Source: Larus michahellis (Eukaryota; Chordata; Aves; Charadriiformes; Laridae). Taken from it: a DNA stretch of 64,000 nucleotides. Below the pieces are notes generated by a model. That model saw only the letters and a list, made by a program, of their open reading frames with translations, had not been told where the DNA came from and did not search any database. The stretch spans positions 9,419,711-9,483,710 of the forward strand of contig NC_133910.1 in the NCBI RefSeq assembly GCF_964199755.1. The letters run 5' to 3'. The translations under genes and the position numbers were made by a program. This document shows positions 44,796-56,800 of this stretch, one piece after another (position 1 is the stretch's first letter; every line of letters starts with the position of its first letter).

Positions 44796-47700
44796 AGGCA
44801 GACTTTGTCTTTTTTGACTGTCTTTCTAACCCTCCTTGTTGGTGCCACCCCCTCCTCCTGCTCCCCATGGCCAGGCGGGATGTCCTGCCGGCTGTCCCCG
44901 CAGGAGAGCAGTGCTTGGCCCCAGGAAGCACCGGAGCCCACGGGTGTCTCTCCCATGTGTCGCCTGCCTTCAGCGGGACCGGGACCCTGCGGCTGCGGGA
45001 GCGGGGTCACTGCTGTGGTGTGATTCAAGGCATTGGTGACTCAGGATCCAGTTCAAGGTGCTGCTGGGAATTGCCATAGCGACTCCAACTGTGTTTTGCA
45101 AGTGAGCTCATGAATGACAACATTTATGAGCAATTAGCTTAGACTTGGGATTTTTCATGTAGCCCGCGGTGGTCACTGTGGCTGAGAGCCCCCGGCGAGC
45201 CACGCACTGCGGCAGGGAGCAAACCCATAGCAAAGCACAGAGCTCTGCAATAGTTTGGTGACCCGTCTGTGAGTATCTCCCTGCTGGGAAGTGCCCCACG
45301 CCCCGGCTCTCCCCAACCCCAGCGCCTGGAGATGCTGCTTGGCTGACTCTGACGCCCGGAGCAATGGTCTGCACTCACACCCCGCTCTCCTGACCAGCTT
45401 GGGGCTGCTCTAGGGCTGCGGTTCCCAACCCCACGTAAATGCATGCTGGCCGGCACACGCCGTGCTGAGACCAGGGACGGCAGCGCAGCGGAGGAGACAG
45501 CACATGGGAGAGAGCAGTGCCCGGGTCCCCTGCACCGCAGCCAAACCGCCCTCCCCTGCGGTCAGCCGCATAGAGCCCCGGCACGCTGCTGCGCCTGAAC
45601 ACGAGCCCATTCCCATGGATACACTGCAACAAGGAGAGGATGTTGCCTTTAAAATCAGCATTTACTGTCATCGTAATCAGCAGAAGAACCAGCTCGTTTT
45701 ATGTGCTCTAAACACTAGGAGGTAACAGGAGAGCCAGTCGGATGCAAAGAACAGAGGGAGAGAAAATAACCCGTGCTGGCGAGGGGCGGCACCAGCCGGG
45801 TGGGACCCCGGGAGGAGCAGGGAGAGGATTTTTGTCCTAAAGATGCTATTGAAGTCAGCTGCCTTAGAAAAGACTGGAAGCCAGCTGCTGTCTTCCCTAG
45901 CGCATGTGCTTCCCCCGCGGCCCATCCTCAGCCTGCCCCAGCAGAGCAGCGTGCTGGGCCGGCGCAGGGACGGAGACAGCAGCCGTCCTCGCTGCCATGG
46001 GAGCCTGGGCATGGTTGCCACGGGCAAAGCTGGGCTTGCTCCCGTGCTGCCTGCTCCAGGTCCCCCAGGCTACACAAACTCTACCGGCAGCCACAGCCAC
46101 CACACACAGCCAGGTGCTGCCGGCGGTGCTGTGGCAGGGGCTGCACGAGCCGCGGGGAACCCTGGGCTGGCACACAGGCTGGGTAGGAGTCATGACGGTA
46201 CCTGCCTGTTGGTTGCCCACCCCTGGAGAGGAGTGGGTCAGTCTTCAGCAGCAGACAAAGCCCCATGAGACCCCAGGCTACCCCAGCCCTGCCTTGGCTT
46301 TGTCCACACATGCTGCTAGGAAGACGCGCAGGGCTGACAACTCCGCCTGGGCTGGGACAGCCCTCCACACAGAACCCAGCTCCTCCGACCTGCCGTCCTC
46401 CCAGCTGCTGGAAGAGCCTCGGTGGTGTGGGCCCGTCACCCAGAAACTTCTCAGAAACCTAAAGCAAAAGAGAGATGGTGTGAGTTGCGCCGGCAGGGAG
46501 GGGAGGGCAGGGGTCTGGGGCAGCGGTGGGGGTCCTACAGCACGCTGGAAGAAAATGCAGCCCAAACCTGCCACAGGACAGAGCACGTAGGATGGAGAAC
46601 AGCCATCCCTGCTGTTCACTGGTGCGGCTTTGCCATCCCACGGCCACCCCTGCCCCTTTAGGAGTCTCTGAAATACCGTCCTTACGGCACGGAGCCAAAG
46701 CAGCCTCCGCGCATGGGGCCGTGGCTGTAAGGAGAAACCTCTTCTTCCCCTGCTCAGTAATCAGCCCACCATGCAGAGCGCCAAGCTCTGAGAGCGCTGA
46801 AGAATGAGGTTTAAATGGGATTTAATGAAAATACCAGCGCTATCATGGCAGAGAGCACCAATGTCGCACGGGCTGCACCTCCTTCCCTCGGGGCATAAGG
46901 TACCTCTGCCCGTCGGGAAGGACGGTGGCACAGATGGCAGCGGCAATCCCACCGCAGGGCAGCCTGGCGGGGCTGGCACAGGGAGCCCACGACACTCAGG
47001 TGCTTTCCTGGCTTTGAATCCCAAAGACCCATAATTTCCTTATTGTTTTAAAACCAATCTTATTTAACGCGGTGTGGCGAGAGTTGCAGAATTACTCAAT
47101 ATTGATCACAGAAAGGCTGGGCCATGGAGACAAGATCCATGTTGCTATGTGTGGCTTAGCAACATATAAATGTATTCAAACAGAATAATGAAATTATCGT
47201 GGGGAAACAAAGCAGCCATCACTTGAAGAGATGGAGGATGTGGAGGCCTCTTGGAGCTCTTGTTTGCCAAGACAAGGAAGATGGTACTTATTGTTTGTGC
47301 AAATATGTGAACCCCCCCCCCCCGCCGGCCATCCCCTGCTTACATAAAGGGTGTAATGAATCTGGGCAGCGCGCTCGCTGCAGCGTGCAGCTTTGTACAG
47401 CCGGGCTGGAGCTCATTACTGCCGAAATGTGCGGCCTCGAGGAGGGAATCGAGTCCTTGCGGGGGGAGCCCCAATATTGGGGGTGGGGAGGGAGCCCATG
47501 CCTGCCTCCCAGCCACAGCCGTGCTGCAGAACTCCTCATTTCTCTTGTTCTGAAACCAGCCTGGTGTTTACCTGCATTTTATCTGCCCTCATCCTCCCAG
47601 GTGTTAGGGCACCGCTGGGAGCCCGTCCCGTCTTCCCCCACGGACCCACCGGCTGCCTCTTGGAGCCAGCGCGATGCCCACAGCTCCCGCGGGAGCTGGG

Positions 47701-48600
47701 GAGAGGTGGGTCCCACCCCAGACCCAGCACAGCTTTCCAGGGAGATGGCGAGCAGTCAGTTTAGCCCTGAGTCTCCCTCCGGTGCCCAGGGCCCAGCACT
47801 CCCCTGCCCCCCGCCCCCCCCCCGGCTCTCCCTGTGGGGCAGGTGGGCAAACCCTGGCTCTGCACAAGCTCCCGCGAGCCCGCCACTGGCACCACCGCAG
47901 TTTTCATTAGAGCTGCCTGGAAATCCTCAAATAATGATGCTTGGGGCAAAATATGTCCCTTCAGTGAACTATTTGGGAAGAAAACAAACAGAAGAAGGGA
48001 AGCGGAGTCTGCTGGAATGATTTGTCTCTCGTTCATCACCACGCACACAGGTTTATGGCTTGCTTCCCCTGGCAGCTGCTATTCCCAGGAGCTACACAGC
48101 ATTTTGCTCTGCTGAACAAGCTGTGAAGACAGGAGCCTGTGCAATGCTGAGCTGCCCTGGGGCCTTCCAGGCATTGCTCCAGCTGGGCATTACTGACTTT
48201 TTCTTTTTTTTTTTTTAATGGCTGGAAGCACTTGTCTTTGAGCCCGGCGCCTCGGAGCAGCGCAGCGTAGCCGGCACCAGCACGGTGCGCACACCGGCTT
48301 GCACGTACACAAGTGTGCAGAGGAGTGCTCTTCTGGTTCAAGGAGATCTTCTCGTTCACCCCAGGCTGAAGGACTGCCCAAGCAAGGGCTCCCTCGCCCC
48401 GGGGCGCGCGAGGAGCCACTCTCGGTGCTAGCGGAGAGGGTGGCCGTGCACCGCGCTGCCCTGCACCCCCCGCTGCTCCCACCGCCCTTCGGCTTAGCTG
48501 GCACGTGACGCAGAGACCGTCCTCTGGGCAGACCCCAGCTTTTAAAAATATACTGAGGGCTTACCTGAGAAAACAAAACCAAACTAAACAACCCGCCTCT
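44796..48600. other. intergenic region between convergent NR5A1 and ADGRD2
   Basis: About 3.8 kb with no gene recognised on either strand. It contains a C12 run (47312-47323), an AT-rich stretch at 47040-47200 with a 9-bp inverted repeat, and otherwise GC-rich unique DNA. The longest open frames (for example 47199-48020 plus) have no recognisable protein. Confidence 0.6.
47139..47165. repeat. 9-bp inverted repeat with RFX-like half-sites
   Basis: ATGTTGCTA and TAGCAACAT form perfect 9-bp arms with a 9-bp spacer. GTTGCTA/TAGCAAC resemble RFX half-sites. It lies in a local AT-rich block between the two gene ends. Confidence 0.6.
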
Positions 48601-48614
48601 TTGCACAGCTGGAG

Positions 48615-48620
48615 TTTAAT
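48615..48620 (-). terminator. ADGRD2: candidate ADGRD2 poly(A) signal
   Basis: ATTAAA on the minus strand, about 565 nt after the proposed ADGRD2 stop. No AATAAA was found on this strand between the stop and this point. Tentative. Confidence 0.3.
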
Positions 48621-49183
48621 TACACATGTGGCTAGATTAATATATGCAGGAGCACGTTAGGGTGAGAGTGTGGGGGGACAGGGCACAGATGCACGTGGTG
48701 GGTGTAGGTCTCGCTGTCTCTGGGACCCCATCCTACGCCTGAAATGCCGCAGCACATTTACTCCTGGATGCCACCGTTTCTGCCTTGCTCATGTGTCCAC
48801 TGTGGGGAGGCAAGCTGCGATGCTTCTGGGTGGCATCGTCTCGAAAATAGTCTAAGCATGCCCTGTTTAGACACTTGATGTGGAGCAAAATCAGAAACCT
48901 GCTAATGCACTACTTCCTTTGACAAAAGAAAATGTAACAATGCAGAAAAAATAATATCAAGCCATCCCTGGTGCTTCTTCACTGCACTGTCTGCTTGAGT
49001 GGCCCCATCCAGAGACTGCACTGAGAGTGCTGGGGGTACTCAGCAGTGCTTGGCAAAAAAAATAAAGCTAAATATTCTACACCTGTATCCGGCGGAGCTG
49101 GTGCTTGCCCAAAGCCAGGGGCAGGAGCAGGGGGCTCCTGGCCGGCCTCCCCCCAGCACTGCAGTTGAGCAGAGGTCTGGGGC

Positions 49184-49245
49184 TTAGGAGGGATTTCTGG
49201 TTTTAATTCTACCCACCTCCATGGTGACATTGGCCTTTCTACAAC
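49184..49245 (-). CDS. ADGRD2: ADGRD2 terminal exon (tentative)
   Basis: After a good acceptor (CTGCTTCTGTTTCAG) the frame completes Gly and reads CRKANVTMEVGRIKTRNPS then TAA at 49186-49184. Phase fits the preceding exon. No family match was recalled for these 19 residues, so this exon is the least certain. Confidence 0.5.
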
Positions 49246-49934
49246 CTGAAACAGAAGCAGCTAAATGGCTGCTTTTAAGCTCATAAATCCAGCCCCGTCG
49301 GAACACCCCACCTTCCCTGTCTGCCCTCCTTGGGGAGCAAGGCACTTCCAACACCCACCAGCGCTTTCTGCGGCAGCTGCTGGTTTAAAATACCCCGCGG
49401 TGGCAAAGAGCTGCTGCCACCCCTGAAAGCAGCCCGGGTCTTGCCAAGCACCGGGGTGTGCCGGTGCCTGTTGCACCCCGCAGGGTGCAGGGCAGAGTGC
49501 TCGGCATCGGCTACCGGCAGGTACCCACTGTCCCTCTGCTGCCCACCAAGGGTGCGACCTGCAGCTGCGCGGTCACCGAGGGGCCCAGGGAGCCGGCATG
49601 CAGTGACCTGCAGACATGAACGGTGCAGAGAGATGGGGAGAAGGCAGGTGGGTGCTGAGAGATGGGCACCCTTGGCTGAGCCACCAGAGCTGCCGGGGGG
49701 AGGCAGCGCAGGCAGAGCTGCCGGGGCTTCATACCCCCCTCAATCTGTTCAGGGGGACACGGATCTCCCAACAGCCTGGCCAGGACTGCACCCACCAGGG
49801 CAGTTTGGAAATAAAATGCTTCCTAAAGCCTGAGCAAAATTTACCTGCCCTCTGGGCAGCACTCCACCATGCAACCACAGAAACCAGTATCACCAGTAAC
49901 AAAAATTAAAGAAAACAATGTAGGCAAAAGTTAC
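49246..49934 (-). other. ADGRD2: ADGRD2 intron
   Basis: 689 bp between the last two proposed exons. Nothing recognised. Confidence 0.5.
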
Positions 49935-49965
49935 CTGAGGATTTGAACGCTGTCAGCTCTACAGC
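49935..49965 (-). CDS. ADGRD2: ADGRD2 micro-exon, tail AVELTAFKSS
   Basis: 31 bp between TCTTTCAG and G|GTAACT. It encodes AVELTAFKSS plus one base. The V-E-L-T-A core resembles the last residues of ADGRD1 as I recall them (RVDLSAV), which supports the exon. Confidence 0.65.
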
Positions 49966-52482
49966 CTGAAAGAGGGGAGAACATTTGTTAGGAGAAGGTA
50001 CAGGTCTGACTGCTTCACTGCTGGCAACCCCCCAGCACCCTCCCTGGGGCCAGCAGGGCTCCCCCAGCACCCAGCTCCCTGCCACTGAGTCACCACACAG
50101 GCCGGGAACCGGAGCCTTCATCCCTGTCCCCGAGGGATGGCACCTCGCAGGGTGTCCCTGGACACACTGCATGTCTCAGCAGTGCCGGTGTGGTGAGCTG
50201 TGCCCAGCTCCGCACCCCACCTCCAGGACCCCTCCAGCCCCGGGGTGATCCAGCAGGCTGGACACCGTGCTGGAGACCCCAGGAAAATCCAGGAGAAGAG
50301 GAAAGAGAACTTTCTCCCCCCTCGCTGTGGTGGAAAGAGCACGCACATGCCTGCACCCTGTGCTTACGCGATGGTTAATACTCTGTGAGGTGTGAAATTC
50401 CTGCTCCCAGCCCAACAGCAATAAATATCACCAAACAACATTTAAAAAAGCTGAAATACAAAGAACATCTCGTCTGTGTCTGTATCTTCACTCACTCAGT
50501 GTTTTGTCATTTTAAGTGTTTTCAAACGTTTTTAAGTAGCATCTTCTCTTCATCCAAACTATTGTGCAGCTGCCAGTGACATTCTTAATTCCCCGCTCCT
50601 CCGGCGAGTGCCATGACTCATTTAGCCAGGGAGCAGGAAAAACAGCACTGACTTGTGTAAGTAAGGAGCAGGGAAAGCAGCACCTCTCCAGCGGGGCTCA
50701 GCTGCGCCGAGCACCTCTGCTGTGAAGATGGGGCCGGGATGGAAACTCCCCGCAGCCCTCGGCACCGATGCCGTGGGACCCCCACGCCGTCACGGCACAG
50801 CCCTGCTGAGCCCCCATCCCCAGGCAGGCACCGGCAGCAGCCTCGCCTTTTGCTGCATCCACGTTAATTTGAAAGGAAACACGTATATTAAAAATGCAAT
50901 GTTTAAGCAGCAAAGACACAGCAAAGCCCTCGGTGACCCTCACACGGAGGAAAGTGCTTTCTGTCTTTGCCTGCTAGGAAATGCCACGGCCTTGGCATTT
51001 AGGGGATCTGCCGCCTCCTAATGCTCCCTGCCTCAGGAAGCTCAGGCCCCTGGGCTAATCCCTTTGGCCCACGTCTCGTATCTGTGCCAGGGGCTTAGCC
51101 CTGGTCCCAGTTTACACAGCCAGCAGCTGGCTGGCTGAGAAAAGCATCACCTGCGACTGAATCCTGATGGGCGCTCCGCACGAGGGGAGGAACGGCATTA
51201 ACCACAATATAAATCATGAGAGATGAAAATATGGATTTTATTGAGTGGCTTCAAAACGATATGCCAGCTATAGAAGTATTATCTATTGGATAAATAAGAG
51301 CTGTCTATGTGACACAGGTTTTCAAAGGATAAATATTAGAGAGGGAGAGAGAGATCCTTCAGCGAGAGACTCATATGAAAGTAGCATTGGATTTTATTCT
51401 GAGGAAATTACAGCACTTGTATGTCAAGTGCACAAGGACTGATGATCATTTCAATAGTGGGAGATGGAAGTTGGATCAGAGCAGTCAAATTTGAATTGTT
51501 CCCTGCTTTAGGCCCTACCTCGCTGAGCTCGACATCACACTCCCGAAGACAGCACAACGTGCCCTCCCTGGGGGGGACACGGCTCGCCCTCCACAGGGAC
51601 AGCAAGCCCCTGCTGCCCGCTTCTCATCTGCTGTCCCTGGGGAAGTCTCCTGCCTCAATCCCTGCCTGGCCCAAGTTCACTGCTCCTTCTGTCCATGTAT
51701 GCTCCTGCTACAGTCACCTCCCGGCGCAGCAGCGGGGCTGGTTCCCCATGGGCTCAGGGGTGAGCTCTCGCCTTGGAAATCGGCCATTCAGGGTCCTCCT
51801 CCTCTCCTGCCCCCGGAACACGCTCTCTCCCCTGTTCTCCTCTGCTGCCTGCCCCAGCCCCAGCTCCAGCAATCGCCTCCTGAGCCAAGCCCTGCCCTTA
51901 GTGCAGCCAAGTCAGGACACTGGCCAGGAGCTCCTGCCCACCAGCCCACCCTGCTCTCCATCCTCTGCTCCTGCAGAAGGAGCAAACACTCCATTGCATC
52001 TGGCTTGACTATGAGGAGTGGCCACTATGGGCGTGAAAACATACATCTCAAATGATTTAAATGACTTAAATCAATACGCTGCTGATAATGAGTACATATC
52101 TTAACGAACCAAAGTCTTCGGGATGTGTATGAAAACCTCCTCGGTTTTGACAGGCAGGCCGTGTGTCTGGACCAGCCCCCAGGAGGAGAGCACTGATGCT
52201 GTGCTAACGCACTGCCTGGTTCCTCACCAACACTCAGCAACCTCTGTAACACCGCGGGACAGAGGGGGTCAGCGTCACCCTCAGTCTGTGCACAGGGCAG
52301 AAGGGTCGGGCAGCTTCTGGCACTTGCTCAACATGAAACACTGACTTTGTACCACAGCTGGTAACACTACCAGGTGTCCTCCATCCCAGCCCCTCGCTGG
52401 AACCATCAGGCACCATTCCTATGTAACTACTATGCTCTGTGTATGGGTGAAGGTGGAAAAATAACAGAAGACAATTACATAC
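49966..52482 (-). other. ADGRD2: ADGRD2 intron, 2.5 kb
   Basis: Contains an AT-rich block at 51190-51500 that differs from its GC-rich flanks. No coding exon was recognised inside. Confidence 0.6.
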
Positions 52483-52541
52483 CGGTCTCTCAGGTGACAT
52501 AATTGATGAAATCCCCATGGGAATTTTGGCTCCAAAATTTC
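52483..52541 (-). CDS. ADGRD2: ADGRD2 exon, tail NFGAKIPMGISSIMSPERP
   Basis: 59 bp, acceptor CCCCTAG, donor CCG|GTATGT. It completes Gly then reads NFGAKIPMGISSIMSPERP in the frame set by both neighbours. The GISS...SP pattern resembles the ADGRD1 tail. Confidence 0.7.
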
Positions 52542-53067
52542 CTAGGGGATGAAGCATCACTATGAGTTTGGAGACTAGAGAGTAGAAATATTCATGCTTT
52601 ACCAAGAACTTGGTGCTTTGTGTCTCCCCTAAGTATCTCCCACTGGAGCAAAAGGACCAAACAGGTTACCTGCATAATTGCACCCACAAACTGGCTGGAG
52701 CATGCAACACCTTTTTCCTAGAAGCTAAACCCCCTATTTTCCTATTGCCACCTTTGCCTCCCCTTCTCCAGAAAATTAATTTTAAGAAACAAACATGGAT
52801 TCTTGCCTCAAGAGAATGCAATGCTGCATAACACGGTGATGAGACCCCGCATGCCCACACCCAGCCAGCCCGCAGGCATGAACCTCATCCCTCTGAGATC
52901 CACATCACGGTCCCTGCCTTCCCTGGGAATCCTTCATCCCATGCTGCATTTGCAGCACCAGACCCCAAGTGCTCACAGAGGCACGGCAAGCAAATGAGTA
53001 ATTTCACCACATTTTACTGTGGTCTCATGGCACAGCCTGGGCCAACAGCAATGGCAACCCTTTTTAC
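52542..53067 (-). other. ADGRD2: ADGRD2 intron
   Basis: 526 bp. Nothing recognised besides splice sites. Confidence 0.65.
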
Positions 53068-53212
53068 CTTTGTTGGTGATGTTCTTCACTGGAGGGTCTT
53101 TCTGCACAGGGCTCGAGAAGGCACTCTCAGCTGCAGAGGGACTCGGTTTCCCTGTCTCCCAGGAGGTCGTGTTTCTTGGACTTGATAAGTAGTTGATGGG
53201 ATGAGAGCAGTT
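53068..53212 (-). CDS. ADGRD2: ADGRD2 exon, Ser/Pro-rich cytoplasmic tail
   Basis: 145 bp, acceptor CATCACAG, donor AAA G|GTAAAA. It encodes NCSHPINYLSSPRNTTSWET through PPVKNITNK, 48 residues rich in Ser, Pro and Thr, a likely arrestin/kinase target region. Confidence 0.75.
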
Positions 53213-53570
53213 CTGTGATGACAGGGAAGAGCCACAGGACAGTGAAAATTGCAACATGAGTCTTTGCTAGATCCAGGTCCAACTTTAAAGACTGATTTCA
53301 TCTGCCTTGCAGCCCCTGGGACTTTGACTCCCGTCCCAGCCTGGTACAGCAGGCTGCTGCCTTATCAGGGGAGATTATCTTTGGGTCCGTGCTGCCCGAC
53401 AGGACTGCAAAGAAGGGAGACAGCCTCTGCCACACTCCCTACATAAGATGAGAAAAATAAGACTTCTTTCCAACATCATCTCCTCAAAGGAGTCTAAATG
53501 TACATCTAGGGCCCTCCTCTGGTGGATGCATGATGAACGAAGGGGGCAGCAGGGCTTCCTTGTGACTTAC
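53213..53570 (-). other. ADGRD2: ADGRD2 intron
   Basis: 358 bp. Nothing recognised besides splice sites. Confidence 0.7.
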
Positions 53571-53624
53571 TGTGAATGAGAGTGCTTTCTTCTTGTCCTT
53601 CATCCTCTGGATGGCATTCCTCAC
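53571..53624 (-). CDS. ADGRD2: ADGRD2 exon, post-TM7 helix 8
   Basis: 54 bp, CTCCAG|GTG ... ACA|GTAAGT. It encodes VRNAIQRMKDKKKALSFT, the basic juxtamembrane segment; human has EVRSALQRMAEKK here. Confidence 0.88.
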
Positions 53625-53823
53625 CTGGAGCAGAGGAAGGACATTAGAGGAGGCCACAGCAGCTCAAGCAGAGCAAGTCATGGAGAAAACGCAACCGCTG
53701 TCCCAGAAGCACAGTCGGGGCTATGCTGCCTTTTGCACCTACTACAACCCCAGCTACACCCTGACTGCTAACAACGAGTCGCTGTGACGAGTGACTGAGC
53801 CCCAAGCCAGGGGCATCTCTTAC

Positions 53824-53865
53824 CTCACTGTTATAGATTGCATAGACCAGGAATATGTACAGGCC
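53824..53865 (-). CDS. ADGRD2: ADGRD2 exon, TM7
   Basis: 42 bp micro-exon, phase 0 both sides, encoding GLYIFLVYAIYNSE, the conserved GLYIFLVY of adhesion GPCR TM7. Acceptor CTTTCCAG, donor GAG|GTAAGA. The 42-bp TM7 exon is typical of the family. Confidence 0.95.
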
Positions 53866-56800
53866 CTGGAAAGGAGAGAGCACAGGAAGGGTTAGAGATA
53901 CACGGCTGGTTTGTGCCGCTTGGCATGGGAGGAAATGAGTGTGATGGAGGAGATGAGCATTACAATGGGTGAGGGCCCGGGCTAAGGGGAAGGGGCACAG
54001 ATGGTGGGCACGGCACAGCCGGGGACAGCTGGGCAGGAAGGACCTTCCTTAAAATGACACTTGAGACCAGGCTCTTCACAGAGATTCCAAAGGAGAGCTG
54101 GTCCCTGCCCCAGTCCCTCCTCCTTCTCATCTCCCCCCATGTCATTTGGGGTGCGTGGGCATCTCTCACTGGGCACTTGGCTTCCTGAGACGAAGCTCTC
54201 CCACACTCCCATTCACTCGTGCGTGCAAAATCCCCCAGGAAACACCTCCTTCAGACCTCAGAAACAGAAACCACCAGGAACGAATTTCCATGTGAACTGA
54301 AATCCGGGAAGCAGACCTCCCTTCCCACTGAGGATTGACCCTGGGCGGGGCTTTTGCCAGCCTCCCGCAGACCAAATGCAGTGTGATGCCAGGAGCAGTT
54401 CCTCTGTCCCATGCAGTGACAGACGACAGCGTTAACAAGACCCTCTGACCCAAATCTAGTGGGGTATGGACCCAGAGGCTTTGCTCAGCCCCAATCTGGA
54501 CAACCCTTCCCGTCGGCCTGGAGGCCACTGCCTGGGGCTAATTACAGCTCCAGACCAACGATTTTGGCCTTAAGGCAGCCCTATCTGGTCCACCAGATTT
54601 ATGTTATATCTGTGGGGTGTTTGTTATCGCAGCTAGATAAATCAGCCGCAGCAAGAAAAGTAATCCATCTTGTCTTCAATGAGCCTTGCTCTTCATCTGC
54701 GAGCTCTTGGCAGGCGTAATGGTAGCAGTACCCTGGCGCCGTGCCATGACCTGTCCTTCAGCCAGCAATGCTGGTCACTCCCCCAGACCAGATTTCTGGC
54801 CGGGCTGCCAAGGCAGGTCTTCCTTGAAATAATCATTCTGGATGAGCGCGGGGAGGGGGGTCGGCTGGGAGGAGAGCGAGGAAGGAGAGGAGGCCCAGCT
54901 GCAGCGGCGGGCGGAAGCGGGACTGCTGCTCTGGAGGAGCCCATTGCTGCCTGTGATCCTGCCTGCGCTCTCGCCTGTGCTCCTGCCCGCGTGCCATCTT
55001 CTCCCGGCAGGGCCCGCGATGCCCTGGTCCCAGCAGCTCCCCACCCACGGTAGGGTAAGCGCTGGGTGGCCACAGGCGAGAGCACAGCACATGCCGGGGC
55101 CCGCAGAGCGGGATGGATGCTCCTGCCTGGTGTCCCTCTGTCCAGCAACCACGTCCCGCTGCGCTCCGCACCCCCGGGCTGGGAGCAGTGCCGTCTCCTG
55201 CTCCCCTCTCACCAGAGACCCACGAGTGGCTCTGTAAGTCCCTGCCCTGAGCCAGCCTCAGGACCATCCTTCCAGCTCTCCAAGTCCAAATGAAGCCGGC
55301 AGGTTCTACCTACACCATTTCTTGACACCTCCACCCACCACTGGGGGCTTGGCAGGGTGTCGGTCCTGCTCCCTCTGAAATCCTGGGCTGGAGGGAAGGC
55401 GCTGCCGCCGCCACAGCCACCTCCGGCACAGCATGGCTCCGCGTTGCTTCTCCATCACTCGGCTGAATTCCTGTGCTGCCTGGCTGGAGAAGGAGTTGTC
55501 ATGTTTGGTGTCGACGCACAGAGTAACCTTGAAGACAGGCTTCGGTTTCCGCAGATAAACAGAAAGCAGTCAAACAAACAAACAACCACAGCAGCAAAAC
55601 TTTCCTGCACAAGACTCGCGCATGAAGCAGCACGCTGGCCTTAAAGGAAATTCCAAGGCGATCCATAAGACAGTCAGCGAAGGGGCTGGAATGGGCCAGC
55701 TTTGTCCCTGCTTTCTCTCAGCTCCACAGCTCCCCACCAGCCCTCCTTCTCTGGGGCAATCTGCAAATTGACCTGAACGTGGACATGAAGGGACAGAGGC
55801 AAACAAGCACAGCACAGTCACGGGCAAACCCTCACTGTCTGTCCACGCAACAGCCACGGCTCCTGCTGAGCTTTAGGAGAAAGAATAAAAACAAAAGCAG
55901 CAATAACTCAGAAAGCAAGGGAAGGAAACAAATCCTGACCCAGCAAACACCTCAGCTCCTATCTCACCCAAGGTGTACATTCTCATCGTTTGTGAGAGGG
56001 AGTCTCAGGAGATGTATCATCCAGAGGACATGTTTATTAATTTCAGGAGTTATTCCTTGTCTCTCAAGAAACTTATATGCCCAGCATCCATGTTACTATG
56101 TCCAGCATCCCACAGCCCCTCTGCTGGCATCAGCAATGAATGGAGGTTGCCTGAGCCGTGGAGGACACAGGCTGGACACATTGTCCACCCACAGTCAAGG
56201 GGTACTGGCAGTCACTGAACAGGGAACTTGGCCTGGGATTTCCCTTGCCAGTGCCAGGTTGCAGAAGGAAGAGCAGCCCTGAATGCTACTGGAAAGCAGC
56301 TCTCCTGATGGCTACCCAAGCCCGAGATCCTCAGCAGGACCCCTCTGGTGTGATACGCATGCTTGTGTTTTTACAACGCTGAAGCAATGCGGGTGCTGGG
56401 ACGCTGGGCTCTGATCTGCCTCTCTGCTGATGTTGACAGAGTTCACCCAAGCTGAGAAATGTTTTTTTTTTTTTCTGTGAATGAAAAGAAGCTGGTGCTG
56501 GTCTCAGCTCTGTTCACCTCATCACAGCACTGAGCCTGGAGTTCTCTTCTGCTCAATAACTTAAGCATGGCATGAGGAGGCAAGGAGAACTGATGCTATA
56601 TTTAATTACAGTTAGGACGGGCCTCCTGCCACCCTTCTGATATCCCTAATAGCAGAGATGTGGAGAGGCGTCCCTTGTCTGGCCTTGGAACATCCCCATC
56701 TGAGAGCCGACGGATGTGCGTGAGCAGCACCCGGCCGCTGGACCCGCGCCAGCCACAGCCAGAACATCCCTGGAGCAACCACCCATCGTGTGCACGTGGT

